Of a stretch of 36,364 bases of DNA, positions 15,886 through 25,078 are shown in pieces; position 1 is the first letter of the stretch; each line of letters starts with the position of its first letter. Origin of the DNA: Prevotella sp. (lineage in GTDB: Bacteria; Bacteroidota; Bacteroidia; Bacteroidales; Bacteroidaceae); the NCBI GenBank assembly GCA_017455495.1, contig JAFTAR010000166.1:1-36364 (forward strand). The letters are read 5' to 3'. The translations under genes were made by a program, and so were the position numbers. Below the pieces are notes generated by a model that made no database searches, had not been told where the DNA came from, and saw nothing but the letters and a program-made list of their open reading frames with translations.

Positions 15886-18800
15886 ATGAACACAAAAGTC
15901 AAGAGAGCCTCAGTGGCTTTGCTTATGCTGATGATGTGCTTTGTGGCCTACGCCCAGAAGACCGTCACCGGCACAGTGAAGGATGCCGCGGGAGAACCCA
16001 TGATTGGTGTTAGTGTCATCGTTGACGGCACCTCCACAGGAGGAGTCACCGACATTGATGGCAACTTCACTATTCAGCGCGTTCCCGAGAATGCATTCCT
16101 GAAAGTATCTTACGTGGGCTACCGCGAGCAGCGCCTGTCAGTAGCCGGAAGAACCACCTTCGCCATCGTCCTTGAGGAGGATGCCATGGGCCTCGACGAG
16201 GTCGTGGTAGTGGGCTACGGCACCATGAAGAAGAAGGACCTCACCGGTGCAGTAGCCTCGGTGAAGGCCGCTGACATTGCCCAGGTGGCAGCTCCCGATG
16301 CTATGCAGGCCATGCAGGCCAAGGTGCCCGGCATGGACCTTATCTCTGGCGACGGCCAGGCCGGATCAAGCGTCAGCATCACCCTTCGCGGCAACCGCTC
16401 CATCACTGCCAGCAACTCGCCCCTCATCATCGTGGACGGCGTGGAGTACAGCGGAGCCCTTGATGTTCCTGCCAACGATATTGAGTCGATGGACATCCTG
16501 AAGGATGCCGCCTCAACAGCCATCTACGGTACCAAGGGTGCCAACGGCGTCATCATCATTACCACAAAGCGTGGCAGCGCTGGCAAGACCCGCGTGAACT
16601 TCAGCGCCTATCTGGCCATGAAGAGCCCCACCTCAGCCGTTAAGAGCATGTACGGACAGCGCGAGGTGCAGCGCTGGGTTGACCGCGCCAACTACCAGGC
16701 CGACCTGGCTTCTGGCAACTGGGGCTCGTCGAACCTCTCGCTTGCCGATGTGTTCGGTGCCACCACCATTGCCGGCAACGACAACTACCAGGTGGTAGAC
16801 CTCATTGCCAACGGTGACTTCACCGACTGGTATGACACCATTCTTCAGAACTCCACATCCCAGAACTACGAGGCCAGCGTGAGCGGCGGCAATGAAAGAA
16901 CCAATTTCTCCGCTTCTCTGGCAGCCATGTACGACAAGGGCCTGCTTAAGCACGACCAGATGGACCGCTACAACGGCCGCCTCAATGTTGACCACGTCGT
17001 GAACCAGTATGTCAAGACCGGTGCCTCGTTGGCCTTCACCTACCGCAGCCACAACGCCCGTAACGCCTCTGTGTTCAACAGTGCCCGCAAGATGACCAGC
17101 CTCACCCAGGCCTACAAGGAGGACGGAACCGTGAACGAGACTCCTAACGTGTGGTACACAGCCCATGTGAACCCCCTTATGGACGAGGGCGACAACTTCA
17201 AGAACCACATTGAGAGCACCCGCTTCATTGGCAGCGCATACTTGCAGCTCACTCCCATCCGTGGCCTCGCCCTGAGGTCACAGCTTGCTGTGGACCGCCG
17301 CAACCGCCGCGTTGGCCAGTACAACGACTACCAGTCAACCAACCGCTACCAGGCTCCTTCAAATACCTATATGTCTAATGCATGGGATGCATGGACCATC
17401 CTCACCTGGCAGAACACCGCCAACTACAACCTCACCCTCCAGGACATCCATGACTTCACCTTCCTGCTTGGCCACGAGCTTCGCCAGGACGTGCGCGAGG
17501 GTCTGGGCTACAACGGCACTGCCGGCAAGGAGCACTACTACAACCAGGCCTTCTATGACGTCACCAAGATTTCGGCCGACCAGACTCCTTCCTCCAGCTA
17601 TCAGAAGCAGGGCATGCTGTCATTCTTCGGCCGTGTGAACTACACCCTCATGGACCGCTACCTCTTCTCCGCTTCGCTGCGTGCCGACGGTTCCACCGTT
17701 CTGGCCGACGGCCACAAGTGGGGCTACTTCCCCTCGGTAAGTGCCGGCTGGCGCATCTCGGAGGAGAGCTTCATGGAGAGCACCAAGTCGTGGCTTGACA
17801 ACCTCAAGCTGCGTCTGGCTTGGGGTATCTCTGGCAACGCCGCCGTCAGCCCCTACCAGACACTGGCCACTGTAAGCGCCGTAACACCGGGCAGCAGTGA
17901 CAGCTTCATCCCGATGTCAATGAGCAACCCCGAGCTGTCTTGGGAGACCACCCGTTCGTTCAACCTCGGTCTTGACTTCGGCATCATAGGCGGCCGCGTA
18001 AACGGTACCATCGACTACTACTGGACCAACACCAAGGACCTGCTCTACTACCGCTCTGCTCCTCCCTCGTCAGTGTTCACCAGCATCTTGTCGAACATCG
18101 GCGAGTCAAAGGGCCACGGTCTTGAGATTGGCCTGAACGCCATTCCCGTACAGACCCGCGACTTCAGCTGGGAAATCAACGCCAGCTACACCAACTCGCA
18201 CGACGAGATTGTGAAGCTTGCCGACGGACTGGACCGCAACATTGACGGCACCACCGGTCTCATCGTGGGCGAGGCCCTGTCAGCATACTATGACTACGAG
18301 ACCAACGGCATCTGGAATGTTGGCGAGTATGACCAGTATGTGGCCGACTACACCGCCCGCGGCATCACCTTCGAACAGCCCGGCGGCAACGCCAACTATG
18401 GCACGCCCGGCACCCTGAAGCTTGTCGACCAGAACGGCGACGGCAAGATTGACGAGGACGACAAGATTATCTACAAGCGCACCCCCGACCACATCATCGG
18501 CCTCACCAACACCTTCACATACGGAGGCTTCGGTCTGAGCATTCAGATGATGGCACGTCTTGGCGGCTACTTCGCATTTGAAAAGAACAATGCTCTTGGC
18601 CTGAACGACGGCGATGCCAACTGGGCCGACGTGGACTACTGGACACCGACGAACACCGGAGCCAAGTTCCCCTCACCGGGCACAAACGGCACTGGCTACT
18701 CTAACCTCTACACATCCTATGCCTCCACTCTGCTCTACGAGAAGAACGACTTCTTCAAGATCAAGGACATCACACTGAGCTACAACCTGCCCAGGAATAT

Positions 18801-18957
18801 CCTCTCAAGCGTCTACATGACCAACGCTAAGGTGTACTGCTCGCTGAAGAACTTCTTCACCTGGGCCAGCGTTGACGACTACGACCCCGAGCGCGGCGGC
18901 AGCATCAACTGGCCTCTTGCCAAGCAGGTCATCATTGGTGTGAACATCGGCTTCTAA
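15886..18957 (+). CDS. SusC/RagA-family TonB-dependent outer-membrane transporter
   Basis: This 1023-residue outer-membrane barrel imports oligosaccharides or peptides with its SusD partner. Residues 1-23 are a signal peptide ending AYAQ. A carboxypeptidase-like regulatory domain follows (TVTGTVKDAAGEPMIGVSV, YVGYREQ), then the SusC-type TonB box region (LDEVVVVGYGTMKKKDLTGAV), the plug (SSVSITLRGNRS, PLIIVDGVEY, DIESMDILKDAASTAIYG, GANGVIIITTKRG) and a long beta barrel ending WPLAKQVIIGVNIGF with the terminal aromatic. Length is normal for the family. SusD begins 27 nt downstream. The substrate is not evident, since no degradative enzyme is adjacent. Confidence 0.96.
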   Translation: MNTKVKRASVALLMLMMCFVAYAQKTVTGTVKDAAGEPMIGVSVIVDGTSTGGVTDIDGNFTIQRVPENAFLKVSYVGYREQRLSVAGRTTFAIVLEEDAMGLDEVVVVGYGTMKKKDLTGAVASVKAADIAQVAAPDAMQAMQAKVPGMDLISGDGQAGSSVSITLRGNRSITASNSPLIIVDGVEYSGALDVPANDIESMDILKDAASTAIYGTKGANGVIIITTKRGSAGKTRVNFSAYLAMKSPTSAVKSMYGQREVQRWVDRANYQADLASGNWGSSNLSLADVFGATTIAGNDNYQVVDLIANGDFTDWYDTILQNSTSQNYEASVSGGNERTNFSASLAAMYDKGLLKHDQMDRYNGRLNVDHVVNQYVKTGASLAFTYRSHNARNASVFNSARKMTSLTQAYKEDGTVNETPNVWYTAHVNPLMDEGDNFKNHIESTRFIGSAYLQLTPIRGLALRSQLAVDRRNRRVGQYNDYQSTNRYQAPSNTYMSNAWDAWTILTWQNTANYNLTLQDIHDFTFLLGHELRQDVREGLGYNGTAGKEHYYNQAFYDVTKISADQTPSSSYQKQGMLSFFGRVNYTLMDRYLFSASLRADGSTVLADGHKWGYFPSVSAGWRISEESFMESTKSWLDNLKLRLAWGISGNAAVSPYQTLATVSAVTPGSSDSFIPMSMSNPELSWETTRSFNLGLDFGIIGGRVNGTIDYYWTNTKDLLYYRSAPPSSVFTSILSNIGESKGHGLEIGLNAIPVQTRDFSWEINASYTNSHDEIVKLADGLDRNIDGTTGLIVGEALSAYYDYETNGIWNVGEYDQYVADYTARGITFEQPGGNANYGTPGTLKLVDQNGDGKIDEDDKIIYKRTPDHIIGLTNTFTYGGFGLSIQMMARLGGYFAFEKNNALGLNDGDANWADVDYWTPTNTGAKFPSPGTNGTGYSNLYTSYASTLLYEKNDFFKIKDITLSYNLPRNILSSVYMTNAKVYCSLKNFFTWASVDDYDPERGGSINWPLAKQVIIGVNIGF

Positions 18958-18984
18958 TACAACAACAATAATACAGAAACAGCT

Positions 18985-21105
18985 ATGAAAAAAATATTAT
19001 CAATCGTATTGGCTGCCACAGCTCTGAGCACCGGCTTCGTCTCCTGCTCCGACTTCCTGGAGGAGGACAACAAGACGGGCATGACGGCAGACCTGACATA
19101 CTCCACCGTCACCGGAATAGAGGGACTGGTGAAGTCATGCTATGCCTACACCCGCGGCTGGTGGGGCAAGGAGGCCGGACTTGGACTCACCGAGTGCGGC
19201 AGCGACCTCTTCCTGGCCGGATTCGACAACAAGCAGAAGTCGCTGACCTCGTACAACATCACGCCACGCTCGCTTGACGGCAACACTGCCGACGATGCAG
19301 TGCTCGACCACTACTGGGAGATGTTCTACAACGCCATCGACGTGTGCAACAACGCACTGGTTTACATACCTCGGAACACCATCATCACTGACACCAAGAA
19401 AGAGCAGTACCTGGGCGAGGTGAAGTTCCTTCGCGCCCTCTACTATCTGCAGATGGTGGCCACGTGGGGACCCATACCTTATTATACCACACCTACCGAG
19501 GCAGCACAGACCACACCGGTGCGTGTGCCCGAGGCAGAGGTATACAAGAACATCCTCACCGATATTGACGAGGCCATGCAGCACCTGAAGAATGCCAACT
19601 TCATGGACAAGAAGGCCAATGGCGGCGAGCAGGCCCGCGTCACCTACTATGCTGCCGAGGCCCTCAAGGCCCGTGCCGCCCTCTATGCTGCTTCATGGCT
19701 TGGCAACAATGCCGTTGAGGGATACAGCAACCTCTACCAGATAGCCCAGGCTGCTGCCGAGGATGTCATTGCAAACAGCGGTGCTTCCTTCTATGCCCGT
19801 TACAGCGATGTGTGGAACCTGAACAACGAGGCCGTGCAGGACAACAAGGAGGCCATCTGGGGCGTTGCCTACAACAACGACCTCACCACCGAGAACTGCA
19901 TACCCTACCGCTACAAGACCGATGCCAGCGGCAACCACATGTCGTTCAACTCGCTCATCACCCGTACCGGCTACAGCCGTGGCGGCAGTGCCATGAACCT
20001 GATGTTCGTGCCTATGTGGAACAACGGTAACTCTGGCGACGTGGGCGGCAACGGAACTGGCGACGACCGCCTCTTTGTGCGCGTGCTGGCTGCTGCTACA
20101 TCACAAATCAAGAGCAAGCTCACCGGACAGATGGTTGACGTGGCAAAGTTCTACTCACCCTACGGACGTGGCTTCACCCGCTACACCACAACTCCGTTCC
20201 TCTGGAAGACTCTTGAGGAGGTTCGTGCCACCGACCAGCGCTGTGATGCCACCATCCTTACTCACTACAACATTCCTGATGGTCTGCAGGGCAACCGTCC
20301 CGACCACTATCCCCTCATGGGCCAGTTCATGACCGACCCCGATGTGGCTTACCAGCGCGACGGCAACTACTTTAACCAGGGCGATACAGCCATCTACTAC
20401 TGCTATATGGACGGCAACAGCGCAGAGGGTCAGGCCATGCAGGCCTGGGCAAAGAACCGCTACCGCATCCAGTTTGCCTTTGGCGGCGACATTCCCGTGT
20501 TTGACTCGGGTGCTATGACAGCCGTGCCCACTCAGACCGCCAAGGCTACCAGCGACGTCTATGGCGACAACCGCTACAACAACGTCAACATTGGCGGCTG
20601 GAAGTCATACCCCGGCCTGAAGAAGTTCCTTGACGACCAGTACGACTCACGCTTCCCAACTCACGACATCAGCTACCGCGACGCCATCGTGTTCCGTCTC
20701 TCCGAGATGTACCTCATCAAGGCTGAGTGCCAGTTGGCCAACGGCGGTGATGCCCTTGGTACCCTCAACCAGCTTCGTGATGCCCGCGCCATCAGCGGAC
20801 AGAACAACAAGCTGACAGGCACGGTGAACATTAACACCATCCTTGACGAGCGTGCTATTGAGCTGTGCGGTGAGCAGCAGCGCTGGTTCGACCTCAAGCG
20901 TACCCACACTCTGGTGCAGCGTGTGCAGACCTACAACGGACAGGGTGCCGCAAACATCAGTGCAAAGCACTACTACCGTCCTATCCCCGAGGCTGAGATG
21001 ATTGCCGTTACAAACGAAATCAGCGCTCCCGCCTCGCAGGATGCCAACGGTGTGCTGCAGTATGCAGAGACTGCCGCTGGCATGTGGCAGAACCCCGGCT
21101 ACTAA
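18985..21105 (+). CDS. SusD/RagB-family surface lipoprotein
   Basis: This 706-residue lipoprotein caps the SusC barrel and binds the substrate. The signal peptide ends in the lipobox GFVSC with Cys21, followed by SDFLEEDNKTG, giving acidic residues near the anchor that suit surface export. The SusD fold is supported by EVKFLRALYYLQMVATWGPIPYYT, TYYAAEALKARAALYAASWLG, and the C-terminal FRLSEMYLIKAECQLANGG, LDERAIELCGEQQRWFDLKRT and HYYRPIPEAEM blocks. At 706 residues it is longer than the common 500-600. It is co-transcribed with susC and followed by a terminator that separates it from the regulator. Confidence 0.95.
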   Translation: MKKILSIVLAATALSTGFVSCSDFLEEDNKTGMTADLTYSTVTGIEGLVKSCYAYTRGWWGKEAGLGLTECGSDLFLAGFDNKQKSLTSYNITPRSLDGNTADDAVLDHYWEMFYNAIDVCNNALVYIPRNTIITDTKKEQYLGEVKFLRALYYLQMVATWGPIPYYTTPTEAAQTTPVRVPEAEVYKNILTDIDEAMQHLKNANFMDKKANGGEQARVTYYAAEALKARAALYAASWLGNNAVEGYSNLYQIAQAAAEDVIANSGASFYARYSDVWNLNNEAVQDNKEAIWGVAYNNDLTTENCIPYRYKTDASGNHMSFNSLITRTGYSRGGSAMNLMFVPMWNNGNSGDVGGNGTGDDRLFVRVLAAATSQIKSKLTGQMVDVAKFYSPYGRGFTRYTTTPFLWKTLEEVRATDQRCDATILTHYNIPDGLQGNRPDHYPLMGQFMTDPDVAYQRDGNYFNQGDTAIYYCYMDGNSAEGQAMQAWAKNRYRIQFAFGGDIPVFDSGAMTAVPTQTAKATSDVYGDNRYNNVNIGGWKSYPGLKKFLDDQYDSRFPTHDISYRDAIVFRLSEMYLIKAECQLANGGDALGTLNQLRDARAISGQNNKLTGTVNINTILDERAIELCGEQQRWFDLKRTHTLVQRVQTYNGQGAANISAKHYYRPIPEAEMIAVTNEISAPASQDANGVLQYAETAAGMWQNPGY

Positions 21106-21130
21106 TACGCTTTTCCTTATCATCACATTT

Positions 21131-21174
21131 GGAGACTCCTCGCCTCGCGGCAAGGGGCCTCCTTTTGATTTGTT
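21131..21174 (+). terminator. Rho-independent terminator after susD
   Basis: A GC-rich hairpin spans 21131-21162: GGAGACTCCTCGCC pairs with GGCAAGGGGCCTCC over 14 positions with two mismatches, one G-T pair and a TCGC loop. It is followed by CCTTTTGATTTGTTTT, a T-rich tail. It ends the susC-susD transcript. Confidence 0.75.
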
Positions 21175-21195
21175 TTATAAAATTAAGAGTTTATT

Positions 21196-21228
21196 CTTGC
21201 GGGTTCGGAACAAAATGCGTAACTTTGC
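21196..21228 (+). promoter_or_regulatory. Promoter of the propeller/AraC regulator
   Basis: A -7 box TAACTTTGC (21220-21228) is preceded by CTTG (21196-21199) with a 20-bp spacer. The start site near 21234 supports translation from ATG 21263. The regulator is therefore made independently of susC-susD. Confidence 0.65.
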
Positions 21229-21262
21229 ATGTTATTACTATTGTAAAATACAATATTTATAT

Positions 21263-24200
21263 ATGAACGTGAAGTTTAAGACTGCAAGACGATGCCCGGC
21301 CTGGCTCATGCGCACGGTGCTGGCACTTGCCTTGCTCCACATACTGCCGAGCGGAATAGGCGCACAGCAGCTGTTCAAGACCCTTGATGCCCGCGACGGT
21401 CTCACCTCAAGCCAGATAAACTGTATACTAAAGGATGCCTCAGGCTATATGTGGTTTGGCACCCCGGCAGGCCTGTACCGCTACGACGGCTACCAGTTCA
21501 AGCATTTCCAGAGCGACTCGCAGGACGGCACTTCGCTGCCCGACAGCTATATAGAGAGCATACAGGAGGGCGTTGACGGCGACCTGTGGATAAAGACGGC
21601 CTCAGGCTATTGCATCTACCACACCCAGACGGAGAGCTTCGACCGCGACATGCGCCTTGCGCTCTCAAGGATAGGCATTGATAAGATGCCCACCATTATC
21701 TTTATTGACAGCAAGAAGTTCCTCTGGGGCTACATACCCTCGGAAGGCATCATCAGCTACAACATGCAGCAGCAGCTGAAGCATGAGTTCGGCTACTCCA
21801 ACAGCGACTTTGCCATTCCCCAGGGCGACATCTGCTCCATTGGCGAGTGCAAGGACGGCGCAGTGATAGTCTACTCCGACGGCCGCTTAGTGTGCTGCAA
21901 CGCCATGCGCCAGCAGACGTCGCCGTGGCGCAACTCTGACATTGCCAACCGCGGCCTGCGCCATACCAACACCCTCAAGGTCTATGCCGACCCTCAGGAC
22001 AAGATATGGCTCTACGGCCAGGGCACTCTCTTCGTCTACAACAAGGCCAGCAACACCTGGGACACCACCATCGGCGACCAGCTTGGCCTGACAGGCATAG
22101 GAGTGGACAACGCCGTCAACGCCATTGCGGGCGGCCACAACGGAAAGCTGATAATGGCCACCAACCGCCACGGACTGATGAGCATAGACATGAGCAACAA
22201 CCAGATGGAGCCTGTCATCATCAGGGCAAGGCGCAATGCCGACCGCCTGGCCTCAACGACCAATGTGCAGAGCATCTACGTGGACGACAGCGACATGCTC
22301 TGGGTGGGAACGTCGAAATCAGGCGTGGCCTACTACGGCGGCAATATATATAAGTTCACGTCGGAACTCATCGGCGACATCACCGCCATGGCCCAGGACA
22401 CGGCAGGAGTGGTGCGCTACGGCACGAGCGACAACGGCATAGTGGGCTACGAGGGCCAGCTGGCCAGCCTCAAGGTGTCGGCCATGCAGTACACCCGCGA
22501 CGGCAGCCTGTGGGTGGGTTCGCAGCAGAACGGCCTCACTCGCATAAAGCCCGACGGCTCAGTACACATCTACAGCGAAGACGACGGCGAGCGCAACACC
22601 CTGATAAACGACCATGTAAAGGCCCTCTGCTGCGACAACACCGGCAACCTCTGGATAGCAACCGACGGGGGCATGCAGATGTTCAACCTCAGGATGGAGC
22701 AGTTCTCGAACTTCACCAAGGAGAACAAGAAGCTGCGCACGAACAATATCACGTCGATTTTCTACGCATCCAACAACCGTATGCTCATGGGCACGGCAGA
22801 AGGCCTTGCCGTGATGAATGTTGCCACCTTCGACACAAAGTTCTACACCGGCAACTCCACCAGCATGCAGAAGTTCACCAACAACTACATAACGCAGGTG
22901 TTCGAGGACTCCCGCGGCCTTATATGGATAGGTACGCGCGAGGGTGTGAACATTCTTAATATGGACAGGGACAACCTTGACATACTGACGGAGAGAATGG
23001 GCCTGTGCAACAACAACATCTGCGGCATAGCTGAGGACAACAACCACAACATCTGGCTCTCCACCACAAACGGTGTCTGCCGTATAGTGGTGCAGCACAA
23101 CCACGACGGTGGCAACTACGACTATGGCCTCTATAACTACTCCATCACCGACGGTCTGCAGAGCGACGAGTTCAACGTTGGAGCCATAATGACCAAGAGC
23201 GACGGCAACGTGCTCATGGGCGGACTCTACGGCATCAGCACCGTCCGCCAGCGCAGCGACGATGAAAGCTCGTCGCGCCCGGTCATCATCCTTACACAGC
23301 TGCTGCTGGGTGAAGAGGAAGTGCAGGTGGGAGTGCCCTACAACGGCAATATAGTGCTTCAGAAAGTGCTGAACGCCACAAACCGCATAGTGCTGAACAG
23401 CGACCAGAACACCTTTACCATAAAGTTTGCTGCCGGCAACTACAACATGAGCGAGCGCCTGCAGTTCACTTACAGCATGGACGGCCTTGACAACGAGTGG
23501 CATAACGGCGACCCCATCAGCCACGGCGTTACCTTCACCGACCTCTCGCCGGGCCGCTACCTGCTCCATGTGCAGGCCATTAGCCCCGACGGAGGCAACA
23601 GCAACCAGGAGCACACGCTGGAGATAATAATAAGCAAGCCCTGGTTCCTGCAGTGGTGGATGCTCGCGCTCTATGCCGTGATAGCCATCATCATAATCTA
23701 TTTGTGGAAGAAGGGCATTGACCAGCTGCGCGAGCTGTGGAAGCGCAAGAACCAGGTCATCACCGAGCTGGCTCAGCAGCGCGAGGACATCAAGGCCGCC
23801 AGCGACGAGCTGAGGCAGCCCATGTCGCGCATGACAAGCATCATCATGAACCTGGCAGAGCGCGAGGACGGCTCCATGGAGGAACGCGAGCAGCTGAACA
23901 CCCTGCACTCACAGATGCTGCAGATCATCACCAGGGTGAGCGACATGCAGACAGCTCTTGAGCACCCGGAGGAAAAGGCCAAGAAGCTGGTGAACCGCCA
24001 GTACGAGCTGAACAGCAAGGGCGAGATGGACATGCCGGAACTGCTCACCGACGAGTTGTCGTCGGAGATAAAGCCGCACAACGACCTGCCCACGGCGAAG
24101 TTCCACGTAGTGTTCGTCGACGACAACACAGACTTCCTGAAGTTTGTTGCCGCAAGGCTGAAGCATGTCTACGACTTCCATGCCTACAACGATGTCCACA

Positions 24201-25078
24201 AGGCCGCTTCCGACATAGAGACCAGCATTCCCGACCTTGTTATCTGCAAGCAGGACCTGGAGGACATGACAGGCAGCGAACTGTGCAACAACATAAAGAT
24301 GCACCCCAAGCTGAGCCGCATCAAGTTTGTGCTCATGACGGAGAAGAAGCTGAACCCCCGCGACATGGTGAACCAGGGCATCACGCTCTCTGCCGACGAC
24401 TATCTGGCAAAGCCCTTCAACGTGCAGGAGGCCGTGATGCGCTTCAACAAGCTGCTGGGCATTGGTCCGATAGACCTCAGCGCCGAGCTTATAGAGGGTG
24501 CCGAGACCCGTCTGCTGGAGGACCGGAACTCAAGCATGACCACCGCCACCGAGTCCCTGCCGTCGGGCTCCTTGCAGCTCACCGATGTCATCACCGAGGA
24601 CGAGCAGCTGCAGGAACTCAAGGTGACGGCCATCAGGCGCAGCGACACCGAGCTGGCCACAACAGGCGAGCGCGAGGCCGACGAACAGGAGAACAACGAA
24701 TTCTTCGAGCAGAACGGCCTCTCTGGCAACTACAGCATGGCCGATGCCATCGACCAGCAGCTCATAAACAGCATTGAGCAGTATGTGCAGCAGAACATGA
24801 GCCGCGGACCTATCAGCCTTGAGGAGATGGCACGCTCCATGGGAATGAGCATGAAGCCCTTCTTCCAGAAGGTGCGCGACATTACCGGCAAGACGCCGGC
24901 AGAGGTGGTGCGCGACATTAGGCTCAAGCACGGATGCATACTGCTGCAGCGCACAAACATCAACATGAGCGAGCTGGCAAACAACATAGGCTTTGCCACG
25001 TCCGACCACTTCATCAACATGTTCAAGGACCGCTTCGGCATTACGCCATCGGAGTACCGTCTGAAGTATCGCAAGTAA
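21263..25078 (+). CDS. Hybrid two-component-like regulator with degenerate kinase and receiver
   Basis: This 1271-residue membrane protein should sense a ligand in the periplasm and bind DNA with its C-terminus. Order: signal peptide (to about 35, ending GIGAQ); beta-propeller of Reg_prop repeats (about 40-690; GYMWFGTPAGLYRYDG, GLIWIGTREGVNIL); Y_Y_Y domain (about 700-790); transmembrane helix 797-816; HisKA-like helix pair (about 825-895); receiver (947-1070); acidic linker; AraC helix-turn-helix (1183-1271). Three signalling parts are lost. The H-box reads S847-D848-E-L-R-Q-P, with Asp in place of His. No HATPase domain fits in the roughly 55 residues between the HisKA pair and the receiver. 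The receiver acceptor is K996, although D953, D954 and K1050 remain. It lies downstream of susC-susD, which it probably regulates. The start at 21263 is set by the promoter; the frame itself opens inside susD. Confidence 0.93.
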   Translation: MNVKFKTARRCPAWLMRTVLALALLHILPSGIGAQQLFKTLDARDGLTSSQINCILKDASGYMWFGTPAGLYRYDGYQFKHFQSDSQDGTSLPDSYIESIQEGVDGDLWIKTASGYCIYHTQTESFDRDMRLALSRIGIDKMPTIIFIDSKKFLWGYIPSEGIISYNMQQQLKHEFGYSNSDFAIPQGDICSIGECKDGAVIVYSDGRLVCCNAMRQQTSPWRNSDIANRGLRHTNTLKVYADPQDKIWLYGQGTLFVYNKASNTWDTTIGDQLGLTGIGVDNAVNAIAGGHNGKLIMATNRHGLMSIDMSNNQMEPVIIRARRNADRLASTTNVQSIYVDDSDMLWVGTSKSGVAYYGGNIYKFTSELIGDITAMAQDTAGVVRYGTSDNGIVGYEGQLASLKVSAMQYTRDGSLWVGSQQNGLTRIKPDGSVHIYSEDDGERNTLINDHVKALCCDNTGNLWIATDGGMQMFNLRMEQFSNFTKENKKLRTNNITSIFYASNNRMLMGTAEGLAVMNVATFDTKFYTGNSTSMQKFTNNYITQVFEDSRGLIWIGTREGVNILNMDRDNLDILTERMGLCNNNICGIAEDNNHNIWLSTTNGVCRIVVQHNHDGGNYDYGLYNYSITDGLQSDEFNVGAIMTKSDGNVLMGGLYGISTVRQRSDDESSSRPVIILTQLLLGEEEVQVGVPYNGNIVLQKVLNATNRIVLNSDQNTFTIKFAAGNYNMSERLQFTYSMDGLDNEWHNGDPISHGVTFTDLSPGRYLLHVQAISPDGGNSNQEHTLEIIISKPWFLQWWMLALYAVIAIIIIYLWKKGIDQLRELWKRKNQVITELAQQREDIKAASDELRQPMSRMTSIIMNLAEREDGSMEEREQLNTLHSQMLQIITRVSDMQTALEHPEEKAKKLVNRQYELNSKGEMDMPELLTDELSSEIKPHNDLPTAKFHVVFVDDNTDFLKFVAARLKHVYDFHAYNDVHKAASDIETSIPDLVICKQDLEDMTGSELCNNIKMHPKLSRIKFVLMTEKKLNPRDMVNQGITLSADDYLAKPFNVQEAVMRFNKLLGIGPIDLSAELIEGAETRLLEDRNSSMTTATESLPSGSLQLTDVITEDEQLQELKVTAIRRSDTELATTGEREADEQENNEFFEQNGLSGNYSMADAIDQQLINSIEQYVQQNMSRGPISLEEMARSMGMSMKPFFQKVRDITGKTPAEVVRDIRLKHGCILLQRTNINMSELANNIGFATSDHFINMFKDRFGITPSEYRLKYRK

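Noticed and set aside
22559..23908. 449-codon minus-strand frame inside the regulator gene
   Set aside because: It is a mirror of the regulator's codon use (V, H, A, G, L-rich product), with no promoter, no domain and no start context.
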